DNA of 64,000 nucleotides, taken from contig CM069593.1 in assembly GCA_035771175.1 (NCBI GenBank), forward strand, positions 3,218,461 through 3,282,460. The letters are read 5' to 3'. The first letter of the stretch is position 1. The number at the start of each line of letters is the position of its first letter. Positions 25,619 to 37,406 of the stretch are shown here, one piece after another. Source of the stretch: Paratinospora sagittata. Its lineage: Eukaryota; Streptophyta; Magnoliopsida; Ranunculales; Menispermaceae. Under the pieces are notes generated by a model. The model did not search any database. It saw only the letters and a list, made by a program, of their open reading frames with translations, and was not told where the DNA came from. The translations under genes were made by a program, and so were the position numbers.

Positions 25619-27058
25619 TCAAACCTTTTCTGGTACGTCGTAGTTCAGTGGAACTGATGGAGAAAGGTTGATTAAATCAACTGCTGTCCTCATTGCCTCC
25701 CCCCAATAGGAGTTTGGCAGTTTTGCATTTGAGAGCATACATCTGACTCTTTCACAGATGGTTCTGTTCATCCTCTCTGCGACACCGTTGTGTTGAGGTG
25801 TCTTTGGTACTGATTTTTCCAGCCTGATGCCGAAACTTCTGCAGTACTCCTCGAATGATCCGCGATACTCACCGCCATTGTCTGATCGTACACACTTCAA
25901 ACGTTTGCCAGTTTCTCTCTCAACTTTTACATGAAATTGCTTGAAAACTTCCTGCACTTGATCTTTAGTTTTCAAAGCAAAGGCCCACACTTTTCTAGAG
26001 TGATCATCAATAAAAGTCACAAAATAATGAGCACCTCCTAGTGTCTTACAACTCATTGTACAGACATCTGTGTGTATTAAATCTAGAATATTTGCCTTTC
26101 TATATGGTGGGGAACTACGAAATGCAACTCTGTGTTGTTTACCCATAATACAATCAACACAAGTACGTAAAGATGTACCTGTCATTCCTGGCAAGTGCTC
26201 CTTCTTGGAAAGAATTTTGAGACCCTTTTCACTCATGTGGCCGAGCCGCTTATGCCAAAACTCGGTGGGAACTTCTTTCCTCATGGTATTTACTTCTTCT
26301 TTACACAGCTTGGCTTCTGTGTGGTAGAGTGATGCATCTTTCTTGCCTCTGGCTACTACCAAGTTTCCTTTGGTGAGCTTCCATTTTCCTTCACCAAAGT
26401 TATTATTGTAGCCATCGTCATCAAGCATTCCGGTGGAGATCAAATTGAGGCGGATATCTGGAACATGCCTCACATCTTTCAAGAGTAACCTGTATCCAAG
26501 GTTAGTTTCTAAATAAATATTACCGATGCCGATAATTTTGGATGCATCATCATTTCCCATCCTCACTCGTCCAAAATCACCTTGCGTGTAGGCTGAGAAG
26601 AAATCTCGTCGTGAGGTGACATGGTAGGACGCACCTGAGTCAACTACCCATGTAGAGTCTTGACTTGCAAGGTTGACATAATCAGCATCTCGAACAATGA
26701 CGACTTCTTCAGTGAGAGTTGCGGTGTCATTTGTTAGGGTTTCTGCTTCTGGATTTCTGGATCGTTCCGCCTTTAACTTTCGACATTCTCGAATGAAGTG
26801 TCCGGGCTTGCCGCAGTGATGACACTTCTTGTCATGCCACGATCTGGACTTCGAGCGTCCTCTTTGCTGACTTTGGTTACGAGGATATCTGCTTTTACTC
26901 CTTCCGTGCCATTCTTGCTTGCCTTGTTTTTCCATGACAAGTGCTTCAGTTTCAGGAGTATAACCATTGTCTTTTCGTCGAGACTCTTCGTTCAACATTC
27001 TGTCTTTTACCATTTCCATGGTAAGCTTGCCGCCAGGAGCTGAGTTACTAACTGACAC
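25619..27058 (-). pseudogene. copia gag C-terminus, protease and integrase
   Basis: Zinc knuckle CHHCGKPGHFIREC (CX2CX4HX4C), protease active site WVVDSGASYHVT, integrase HHCC finger (HKRLGH ... CVDCIMGKQH) and DDE core (HTDVC ... SDNGGEYRGSFEEYC ... NGVAERMNRT). It is continuous with gag upstream except for TGA at 27071-27073, and it ends at TGA 25619-25621. Both sit where the family has Trp. Confidence 0.93.
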
Positions 27059-27070
27059 AACTAGAGTGTC

Positions 27071-27586
27071 TCAACTTTTTGGTAGAGAACTCGTCAACAA
27101 CAACGCTTGTAGCTCGTCATCTACGATCATCATCATAGAGTTGAGTTGATCTACAATGCCTTGGAACTCACTCATGTGTTCCGATACGCTGCTTCCATCT
27201 TTATACTTCAAATTGACTAATCGTCGTATCAGATTAGCTTTATTCTGTACGGTTGTCCTCGCATACATTGTCTCCAACTTTTGCCAAAGAACGTAAGCAT
27301 CGTGTTCATTAGCAAAATTTTGGAAAATGCTCTTGTCGATCCATTGTCTGATTTGAGCAGCACACTTTCGGTTCAGCACGACCCAATCAGTGTCTGTGCT
27401 GGTTGTTTTTGATGTCTTGTCATCTGTTGAAGTTGTAGTCACAGCTTCCTCCTTCGGCATTATAATCGGCTTCCACAGATCTTTAATGTATAAAAGATCC
27501 TCCATCTTCGGCTTCCAAATTGCATAATTAAATGCAGTCAACCTGATCATATTGCCTGTGTACATATTGCTTGTGCTCTCCTCCAT
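27071..27586 (-). pseudogene. copia gag N-terminal part
   Basis: 171 codons beginning MEESTSNMYTGNMIRLTAFN and including WQKLETMYARTT and LVNLKYKDGSSVSEHMSEFQ, the UBN2/retrotran-gag domain of plant copia elements. It ends in TGA at LPKS, which is followed in the same frame by the rest of gag. Confidence 0.92.
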
Positions 27587-27629
27587 TTGAGTCGTCAGTC
27601 AACAGGTTTCGCGGAGCTTGACACTTTTC

Positions 27630-27795
27630 CGACGATGAATAGTACTATGTGAACAGTACTCAATGAATAGTACCCCTTGTGAATAGTATTATATAAATAG
27701 TGCCCTTGTGAATAGTGCTCCGTGAATAGTATTCTATAAATAGTACTACTATTCCAAATAGTGACGTATATGTGAATAGTAATGTATGTATGAAC
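27630..27795. repeat. Short repeats in the copia 5' leader
   Basis: About ten copies of (G/A)AATAGT(A/G) spaced 10-20 bp, between the PBS and gag. On the element's strand they read ACTATTCA-like. Possibly leader structure or an enhancer-like array. Confidence 0.7.
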
Positions 27796-27813
27796 CGTAC
27801 CTTTGCTGAAAAT

Positions 27814-27831
27814 AACCTGGCTCTGATACCA
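27814..27831 (-). other. Primer-binding site of the copia element
   Basis: Minus-strand TGGTATCAGAGCCAGGTT, three bases after the 5' LTR, is the standard site complementary to the 3' end of initiator tRNA-Met. Confidence 0.92.
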
Positions 27832-27834
27832 CTT

Positions 27835-28405
27835 TGTTGGGAAAAACGATGGTTGTAAAGAAATAAATTCTACAATCCCAGGACAATTTTCCAAACTAAA
27901 ATACAATAAAATAACACCAAAGATTTTTGGCGTGGAAAACCCTCTAAAAGATGAGGTAAAAACCACGGGACCTGTAAGCCGCTTAAAGAAACTTCCACTA
28001 TAAAAATGGGATTACAAACGTCACCTTTCGGTGAATCTCTCACAAATACACAATACCTATGTATCTTCAATTTGTGGATAACACTTCACAAATTAGCTCA
28101 CACTCTTTCTTCTCAAAGAAACTCTCTTTGAGGTTCTCTAGATCTCTAGAATTAGATCTCTCTGAATATTTGATCTCTCTCAGATGATTTTCAAGAATGA
28201 AATTAAGGCTCTATTTATAGAGTTAATGAAGGGCAATTTCGTAATTAAAAAAAATCAAATATTTCAACGCTCCCACGTGAAATGTGTTGGTCGCCCACGA
28301 GGAAGAGTTGATTTTGTTGCTTCTTCAACAACCTTGTTTTCCCACGTGAAGTCCATGCAACCATGCATGAATTTTGTTTGCTACAGGATGAGGTGGACCC
28401 CATCA
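27835..28405 (-). repeat. 5' LTR of the copia element
   Basis: 571 bp. Differs from the 3' LTR mainly by an extra 17 bp near 28160-28180 that duplicates the local GATCTCTCT context. Confidence 0.95.
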
Positions 28406-29578
28406 GTTTCCTGAAAATGACAAAATATTATTTTATTAGTTTTTACTTTTTTAGTTGTATTCTACTTTTCGGATCACGAACTAAACACAACCTTAGTTTA
28501 CTCTTATGCCCCAACAACATAATTTGCACTCATATTTGTTGCTCATAGTTTGACCTATTAGTTAATGATTAATATTATGAAATATCAAAAGTAATCATAA
28601 TATTTATGCCACATTATCATTACAATTGGAAGATATTTTAATCCTGACCAGTAATTTAGCCAACTTTTAGTGGGTTAACTTGTTACTCCATCCCAATTGG
28701 AAAGGGTTCGTATTCAACACCAGCTATCTTTATTTTCGTAATTTAAAAGTGTCTCTTGTTGGTGGGGGCAATCTATATAATTAAGTACCATTGTTAGTCC
28801 TTTTTGAGGCTTATGGCATACCCTAATTTTGAGGCTTGTGGCATGCCCTAATTTTGAACTTTAGTAGTTTCTCCTCACCTAAACTTTTTTCAAAAAAAAA
28901 AAAAACAAGGAAAGCAATAAACACAAAAGAAAAATCAAGGATTTTATATTACAAAAATCTTATACTTGAAGATAATTAAAGCCCACTTGAGAATCCAGAC
29001 TCAGATAAAAAGGAAAAAAACAAAAGATGTTCATTAAATATTAAATTTATCTGAAAAGGTACAAAGGTCGAGTCTTTGGTGTGAAAGAATGCTCTGCAGG
29101 TGGGAAAGAATATATACATGCAGAAGCAAGATTCCTATTGTCTTGGCAGGTTACTTGCCACTTTGTTTTCTTTTCCTTCTGCAGGGACCCAATCTATAGA
29201 AGAGAAAAAAATACAAAAAAATGCCTCAAACAACTATCTTCTTCTCTACCCCCATTTACAAATAATTAAACATAGTACTCCCATGGACATGGCCCATGAT
29301 CTTGATCTCCGTATAATGTCCTAGCAAAACTCCTTATCATAAGTAGCTCAAAAATAAAATAAAATAATATAAAATGCTTACCATAAGACCTACATTTTAA
29401 TGGGTCCCACCAAAATGAAACCATTTGATCTGACTACTGCTGATTGCTTACAAAAGTTACCACATGCCTGATTGATATTGAAATTTTATCTTCAATTATT
29501 GCTATTTTTTATTATTATCTATGATCAATGCTATTATTCTTCAATTTTCAGTTGCACTGGTTAGTCTTATTAGTAAGT

Positions 29579-29875
29579 ACTGTTTTTGGTATTCTTTTTA
29601 AGTTATATTTTCTGTATTTAAAAACAAAAATTTTAAAAGTTGAGAAAAACTTGTTTGGTTTATTGTGATTGAAAAACTGTTATTTTTTAAAAACATATAA
29701 AAGTTATTTTTTGAGTTTTTTTCTTGGATTGGTTTTTTCAAAAGCAAAATGATAGAATTCACATTGGCTCTTCTTTTTTTTTTCCTTAATTTATGTGAAG
29801 TTTTAAAAACAAATCAAACAAGTTTTTTTTGTTTTTAAATTTAAAACAATTTTTGAATAAGATACCAAATTGTAC
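29579..29875. mobile_element. MITE-like foldback element
   Basis: Long imperfect inverted repeat of about 75 bp per arm. The left arm includes TTTTTGGTATTC and AAAACTTGTTTGGTTTATTG; the right arm read inward gives AATTTGGTATCTTATTC and AAAACTTGTTTGATTTGTTT. Non-coding, AT-rich, between the copia element and RMC1. Confidence 0.55.
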
Positions 29876-30634
29876 ACCGAGAAAATCAATTTTTGTTATA
29901 TTATTATGGAAAAGACCAGCTTCATTTTCTACATAAAACAGATATTGATAAATATATTGGAATTATTATTAATAACAGCTCTCATAACTTTTAATGCTTT
30001 TCTTTGTATTATCATTTTAATTAAATATGTGAATTAAACAAATTTGATGCAATATAATGTGATGCCACATTATCAACTTAATAATTTTTTTTAATGTTTA
30101 AGAATATTGCTGCAAATGTATATATATATAGGTCAATGCAATCCTAAAGTGTAGTTGCCAAACTTAATAATGATATGGGTCCCTCATCATTATGACGTTT
30201 GGTGAGAAATTAGATGGCTATACACATAAGACTTGAAAAGTTGGTGCAACCATGTTAATATTAATTTTCTTTTCTACCTCAACAACAAGGGAGGAAGGCA
30301 CATAGATAATGACAGATGGTCTGCTGCCTTATTTAATAGCCAAATGGCCTCCTTTTAGGTCCAACACAAATCAACACTAGCCAATTTCTCATTGATCTAG
30401 TTACACTTTGCTTTTGGGTCTACTTATACTTAAAATGTTAGTAAAGCCAATAACCTCTCCAAATTTATATTGCAAAGTCAATAGAGTTTGAAATTATATA
30501 TAATAGGGTATCTCTATACTTTTATGACCACTTAGTATGTGTATGCTGCTTTTTCCTCTCAAGTTAAAAATTTGGTGGCTCATACTAAAACATTTACCTT
30601 ATCTATATACAAGTATTGAAAAGATGATGTCAAT

Positions 30635-30765
30635 GTGCCATTGGTTCGATAGTTAAAGGATGGGCACTTCACTCTTTGGGGCTCAGAGGTCGTTGGTTCG
30701 ATTTTCAGGTCATGTTGGTTCAGCTAATAATTTTTAATTTTATTACCATTAGTAAATCCTTCATT
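30635..30765 (+). repeat. SINE-like, tRNA-derived sequence
   Basis: TGGTTCGATAGTTAAAGGATG followed by GTCGTTGGTTCGATTTTCAG (B-box-like). Decayed. Not a functional tRNA by eye. Confidence 0.35.
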
Positions 30766-30924
30766 GGCGTCAAGTTGGTGTGGGGACTAGTCGGGTCGTG
30801 GTGAGAGAGGGTCGACTGTTAACTTATCTATCATGTATCTGGACACCTCATGAGTTAGGGCAGATCTGGTCCCCATTGAGTTAGGGGGCCTTGGGTTATT
30901 TTTTCTCCAAAAACAAAAAATACC

Positions 30925-31085
30925 GAAAAGATGATTAGCAAAAGTTTCATATACCTCTATATAAAAGTTGTAAGGTTCAATTCTTGAAGGCGCCTTCGAT
31001 GGGAGAGATCTCTCATTTCGTTCCTGTCTCAAATAGGAACTAGTCTGGGGATAACTAATGAGAAACCAAAAATAAAAAAAAAGGG
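30925..31085 (+). repeat. Dispersed repeat shared with 61021-61205
   Basis: Common blocks are GGTTCxATxCTTGAAGGC, GTCTCAAATxxGAACTAGT and an A-rich 3' end. The GGTTCAATTC block resembles a pol III B box, so a SINE family is likely. Confidence 0.55.
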
Positions 31086-31867
31086 AAGTCTCATATGCCC
31101 CGAGCTTGATTGTTGGGAGTCTCAATTACCTTTGTTGTTTTTTTTTTTGAAAAGGAGTCTCAATTACCTTGATCATTCGGGTATTGATGGTGAAAGAAAA
31201 AAAAAATATTAGACACATAATATTGGGTATTTAGCCAAAAAAGAAAAGAAAAACAAAAAAATCTCCAAGTCTATCATTTGGCTAGTAAAGCTAAGAGTTT
31301 TGAGGTTGAGGGTAGTTTTCCAGCTTTTCTTTTGTCTTACAAGGCTTCATCATTCATGCCCATTGGGACCTACTTCTATTGTTTTTGCCTTGGATCCATC
31401 TCTTTCCAACCACAATTTAAGCCACCATCTTTCTTAGATTACATAATATACTCATAGATGTTCCACTACATATACGTGCTCACCTCATCAAGGGGCAGTT
31501 TACACTTAAAGTAGGATTCATCATTCTCTCTTTCCCTTCCCTCTCTCTCATTCTTTGTGGAAATAAATTCAAGCAATTATAAGTGATGATCCGTGGTTGA
31601 TTTGATTTATAACACGCCAGGCTACCACACTAAGAAAGGATTTCTTCAGGGGTGGGTTCGCCACTAATGTCAACAAGATAAAAGTAAAAATAATATAGGA
31701 TTTCATATTACAAGAAAGCTAGTGCGCCATCATTATGACTAAGTTGTTGAAATTTGCTAGTCCTGTAGTTTCCAAGTGGCTTTTTCCAACACTCTTTTGG
31801 CCGCAAGAGCCGATGGTTATCTCTATGACTTTTAAGTCTTTTATCATTTACCTCAAAAGACTACAAC

Positions 31868-32035
31868 TAATAGGTAACAGCTCAATTGGTCGAAGAACTG
31901 AATATAAATAAAGTTAAAATTCAAGTCTCGAGTTCGAACTTGAACGTACCCTCATTTATACGCTCTTATTGAGAGGGTCAACCCAAAGCCTATGTCATGC
32001 TTGAATGTAGAAGAATTAGTCTCGCCAAAAAAAAA
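31868..32035 (+). repeat. SINE-like, tRNA-derived sequence
   Basis: ACAGCTCAATTGGTCGAAGA (A-box-like), TCTCGAGTTCGAACTTGAAC (B-box-like) and an A-rich tail at 32024-32034. Lies just beyond the RMC1 3' end. Confidence 0.5.
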
Positions 32036-32695
32036 TGAACACACCTCCCAAATGCTGAAAAACCGATAATAATAAAAAAAAAAAAGACTAAATAACCACT
32101 GTTTTGAAGGGTCAAAAGTCATTAGAGAGATTTATTTTGGGTAGCATTGAACTTTTAAGGCAACAAAGATTACAAACATAACATATAATTATCCTTGCTG
32201 TTGTGGTAAGCATCTAACTGTATAGTTTATACACAAGCATTCCCAATGTCTAAATATCCTAGTACACCTCCAAACTTTAAAGGAAACTACCATTGTTTTG
32301 CAAGTACTTGGATTAATTAAGCTAATATGCAAAGAAGCCTGAAGAAACCTGAACAATCATCGTATTCAGATCATGTGATCGATAAAAAATAAAAGAACTC
32401 ATCTCTATTTCCCAATTGAAGTCTGCAACCCAGCCTATTCATTTGTGGAAAACATCTAAGGATCAAAATCTTACTCTTCCTGACTGCTATTTGGTTCAAC
32501 TGTTCTGTACGAACTAAATTTCTGCTGTACCTGCAACATATTAAAACAATCCAAAAGTTCCACGAACTCAAGCAGGCAAATTACTCCTAGCAGATGGAAT
32601 CAGCTATCAGTTTTCTTCTTCTTCTCCCATCCTTCTATACTGAGCACAACATATGGGTTTTCAGGATTGAAGATTTTTGCGTATATGCATGTGTC

Positions 32696-35600
32696 TCAAG
32701 CAGCTATGGATGTGTTCATCTCATTCAGAATGCGACAATATGTTCTGTGATCTGATGTGTTCTTGAAGCCAGGGATAAAGTCAGAGAAAAACCTCAAAAC
32801 TGCTGCTAGATGTTGTGAATCATTAGAAGCAAATGCTGCCTCAAGAAATAATGCAGGTCGGACAGTATTGACCTGCAATGTGACAGATGTTCCGTTAAGG
32901 GGTCACTCTGCTTCATATTTTCTAATGTCAGAAGTTCTAATAATAAGAGTAAAAATGGAGCCGGTTGACCAAGGTTATAAAAAGATATCTCTGCAAGCAC
33001 AGATAAAGTAAACAGGTAGTGAAACATGTAGACTCATGTCACACCTTGGACTAAACTACAATATCGTTTATAGAACTGTTATTTGGTATCATTCCAGAGG
33101 AACATAGTTATGTATCATGAATAGATTAATGCTACATTAACATCCAAAGTGTATATCACATTTATACACTATTGGATTGCCTTGAATAATGAATATATGA
33201 TTCAAGGCAATTTAATGGTGTATAAAGATGATGTCATGAATATATGATTCAAGGCAATTTAATGGTGTATAAAGGTGATGTACACTATGAATGTATACTT
33301 TGGATGTCACTTTAATTTATTCCTCGTGAATAATATGTTGCATCAACATTTCCTGAAAAAAATAAATATGACATTCTTTACCATTAATATTTTTGAAAAA
33401 TGTGTCACCTAAGCACACCAATTATGCAAATATGAATATTGTAGACAGCCTGCCAAAATAGAAACCAACTATATAGTTTTGATACGAAACATAATGAGTA
33501 TTTTACTTTACCTTATGCTTGCGTGCATAGCGTAGAGCTTCAAGATAATATCCATCTTGGACTAGTAGCAAAACATAGTCATGATGCAGTCGAAGCAACC
33601 TCAACATGTCCATGCCCAATTTCCTTGTCAGATAATTCTGACGACCTGATTCTATGAGTTGCAATGCCACTTCCTTAGAGGGTTCAAGTATCTGCATAGA
33701 TAAGAACTAACTGAAATAAGAGCCAACAAAACCTAGCAACCAGCCTGGTCGAACTGACAGCCAATATGGAGTGAAAGCACACCATCCAATTTATCTCACA
33801 AGCAACTCTTTATAAAACAAAAAATAAGGATGTACCTGTGATTTTGTCATCTTGGTGGCTGGCAAATAGGAATGAGCTATGTTACCCGGACTCGGGTATG
33901 GGTGTCGGATGCGGGTAAATATGTAGAGGTTAGACTTGTTCATTTCAAATAATGGAAAACAGGGACTCAGCTAAAAAGTGTCCAGAAATTTGGATTTGAT
34001 TACTTTGACAAGGTTATGTTCATTGCTAAGCCTATATTCTATCTTCTTCTTTCTTTTCTATTCTTTGCAATTGTTTATTTTTCTCTTTTTCCCCTCCTTA
34101 AGTGAATTGTCACCTATTAGTACTTTTCTTCTTTTCGACTTTCTTCTTCTTCTTTTTTTGAAGAAACTATATAGCAGTATTCCAAAATCAGAAAATGTCA
34201 AACAAATATCTCATAGCTATGTAGGTACCATGAAGTGTTGACATGGGTTCTGTAAGTAATTAAAGAGTCCAGTGAACCAAAAAAAAGAAGAAGTAAACAG
34301 TCCATGAAACATAGGAGATGAGTACTAAACTATTTGAAAACTGTTGCTTCCATAATGTCTTTTGAAGTTTCCAATATCATCTTTTTCTTTTCCTTTTTTG
34401 TGAATTTTGGATCCCTTTTAGCAACAGGAGGAATTTTATTCTTACAAGTCAAGATTTAAGGACATGCATAACCATATAAAATTAAAAAAAAGTTGCATCA
34501 TTCTTCAAGCATTAAGTGCTTGTGAAATAAAAGATCGAGAAAATTGAGTTATAAACAAACCTTATTAACCACAAACAAGCCAACTTCCGCGTGGCGATCA
34601 CTGCGGGCTAGCAGTTGTATGGTCATAACATTCAGGCTTGGATGTACTTTAAGCTTCTCTAAAGCAGCACTGTGATGAAGGAAATGGATTAGCATCTGGA
34701 AAAACAAAAAGAATGACTACCATTTGAGCGTATTAGGCTTTTTTACAAAGCTCAGACATGAAACAAAAAACATTAGGATCTGAAGAGTCTGCTGGCAAAC
34801 TTCAAGTTCTAGATACATGTCTGGCATGGATTGAGGGAAGGAAACACTAAATTGTGTACCTGCGGAAGTACTCAACAATTATGGCAACTAAGTAAGCAGG
34901 GTCTCCGGCCATCTCTTCTTCAACAAGAGCAAAGACAAAGCTATACATCTCATCAGGTGAAATTGCTGAGGAAGTAACTTGAGACTCCTGCCGACCAGAG
35001 TCAAATGAATTTTCCCCACTTCCAAGCATTCGAGAGTGTGATGCAACATCAGCACCAGAGATTTCAGCGACAAGTTCTTGATTAGTATTTTCCTCAGAAT
35101 CAGAACAAGCTGATGATCTGTCAATTGCAGCAGAACCAGTGGTAAGATCAGTTGATTTGTTTTCAGTAGGTGCACCCACGGATTGGTGAGATTCATGGTC
35201 TGCTTCATTCAGAGATCCATGAGCAGGTTTCCCATGTGCTTCTATCCTACTCAGAGATGCATTAGGTACATTCCTTGAGCCATCAAAGTGCCGATTGCCA
35301 GAAGTTGAGGACTTCTCACTTCCCATGGATCTTCCAGGAGAATTTCCCATTCTGATCGATTGAGAGTAAGAAGCAACCAGTACATTTATTGCCCTAGAGA
35401 CCACTGCTACAGGTCGCCTTTCTAGAAATAATGTGCGAGTTAATGCCAAGCACAATTGGTTGACCTGAAACAACAAATCAAATTGCATCATGTCAATGAC
35501 AAAACTAATAATCAAGAACATAACTTTATATCGAGACAGCCCGAAGCCCGGGTAAAATATTGGGGGTTTGTACATTAGGTAGTTGACAGCTAACGTAAAA

Positions 35601-37337
35601 CCTTTTAGATCTACTTAAGTGGAGGAAGCGAATTTATGTAGCTGATCTCATGTAAGTTGGGAAAAGGCTTTATCGAGTTGAGCTGAGATGCCTAAAATTG
35701 GTTTGTAATCCAGATAGGTCTACTTAATGAAAGAGCTACAAAGCATCATGTGTTTGAGCGCAATGCAGACATGCCTCCTGATTTCATTATTTTATGATGC
35801 CTAGCCCAAAAACCCACCCCCAACACACACACACACAAAAAAAAAAAAAAGAAAAAAAAAAAAAGGGATTAAGAATCTTTGTGCACACAATATGCAAAAC
35901 GCAATAATCTTACTGTATTGGGCTCCAACTTTCGGCGTTGCAAGAATTCTAGTACTGAAGGCACTTCTGAACTACTGGCTGCAATTGCCTGTAAGCAACC
36001 TCAAAAGGATCAGAGACTACATAATGAACTAATACCAAATTAAGAAACGTTGCTGAACCCACCTCTAAATCCAAATGGATCCTCCACAAATTACAATGAG
36101 CAGTGTCACATATAAGATCAGGAACAAGAAAAGTCCAGCCATCACCATAGGACTCCTTCATGATCATCCAATTCGTTTGCTTCTAAATGCACTTTGTCTT
36201 TGCCACTAGATTGAGAGGAGGAAACATTTATCTTGGGCAAGCCCCTCAATAGAAGAGGTAGGGGAGCAGATATCGGTGCTTGACAATCTGAAAATATGTC
36301 ATACAGTATAATAACTTTTGCATCGACTTGATGAATGAGAAGCACATTATCAATCACACTGACTGCAATCTTGCTTGAATAAATAGGTAAAGAGCCCTGT
36401 AATGAAGATCAGTACAATCATTACTATTGAAAATCTACTCAATCGAGTAATACGTAGCACCTAGAATAAATAAGCAAAACAATACAAGTGGAGCAGTACC
36501 ACCACTGATTCTCAACACAATCAACCTTATCAAATAGAACTTCAACAAAATCTCAACTACTAAAATTAATTACATAATGCATCTCCGCAAGACATGATTT
36601 TGAGTAGTACCTGTTGTATAACAGCATCACGATAAAACCTATACAAGTGGAGCAGCATTGCAACTTTGTCAACTTGCAGACAGTATATTCTACCATAGCT
36701 GTGAAGATCCACCACAGAATGTGTAAGAACACTTCCAGAAATGTTGTACAGTAAAAGAAAGAACAGCTGGAATTAAATTTAGGATAAAAGAACTTCCTGT
36801 GTTAAGAAAGTAAACTAAACAGAAAGACTTACATTGTGACAATATGCACATCTTCTGCAGCTAGGACAGGTTTCTTGTTTGCCTCAGCTTTGGCCATTGC
36901 CATCTCAAACCGCGGCAAGCGAATGATTCCTCCAGATGAAAACTAAAACAGAAAAAGATAATCTTCAGGTTTTAGCATTACAATCCTGAGCCAACCAGCA
37001 GCAACATGCAGTGAAAAAGTTCATTGCAGCTACAGTACGTGGCTGAGCACATGAAATATCTCTTATGGGCCCTTAGGGAATTGAATTTAAAATTTCAAAT
37101 TCATTTTTCTTTTAATAAGAAATCCCATTTTCGCATATCATGAGATGTTCACAGAGAGAGAGAGAAGGGGTAGGGAGCAGGAGGAAGATTTACTGATCTC
37201 ATTGCCTTCATTGCAGCTACAGTACGTGGCTGAGCACGTGAAATATACTCTTATGGGCCCTTGGGGAATTGAATTTCAAATTTCAAATTCATTTTTCTTT
37301 TAATAAGAAATCCCATTTTCGCATATCATGGGATGTT

Positions 37338-37406
<69 letters not shown>

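Larger units (their letters stand above)
22994..28405 (-). mobile_element. Ty1/copia LTR retrotransposon, full length but defective
   Basis: Complete element on the minus strand. 5' LTR 27835-28405 (571 bp), 3' LTR 22994-23547 (554 bp), both TG...CA in their own orientation, flanked by a perfect 5-bp duplication GTTTC (22989-22993, 28406-28410). Gene order is gag, protease, integrase, RT, RNase H, i.e. copia type; protein blocks resemble the Tnt1/Tork group. The LTRs differ by roughly ten substitutions plus one 17-bp insertion in the 5' LTR, so the insertion is fairly young. Coding is interrupted by stop codons at 27071-27073, 25619-25621, 24666-24668 and 23924-23926, and by frameshifts near 24705 and 24555, so it cannot make its own polyprotein. 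Confidence 0.95.
22866..28494. mobile_element. MITE split by the copia insertion
   Basis: The left piece (22866-22993) begins GATTGTGTTTGGTTTGAGAT, and the right piece (28411-28494) ends GAACTAAACACAACC, its approximate reverse complement. Removing the copia element and one GTTTC copy rejoins a unit of about 210 bp with inverted ends. So the retrotransposon landed in an older MITE. Confidence 0.55.
28495..32130. other. Intergenic region between copia element and RMC1
   Basis: No gene seen. AT-rich, with a foldback MITE (29579-29875) and three SINE-like pieces. A CT-rich run near 31520-31555 has no ORF behind it. Confidence 0.65.

Noticed and set aside
30635..32035. Possible tRNA genes
   Set aside because: A- and B-box-like stretches are present, but no cloverleaf with paired acceptor stem could be drawn; better explained as SINE remains.
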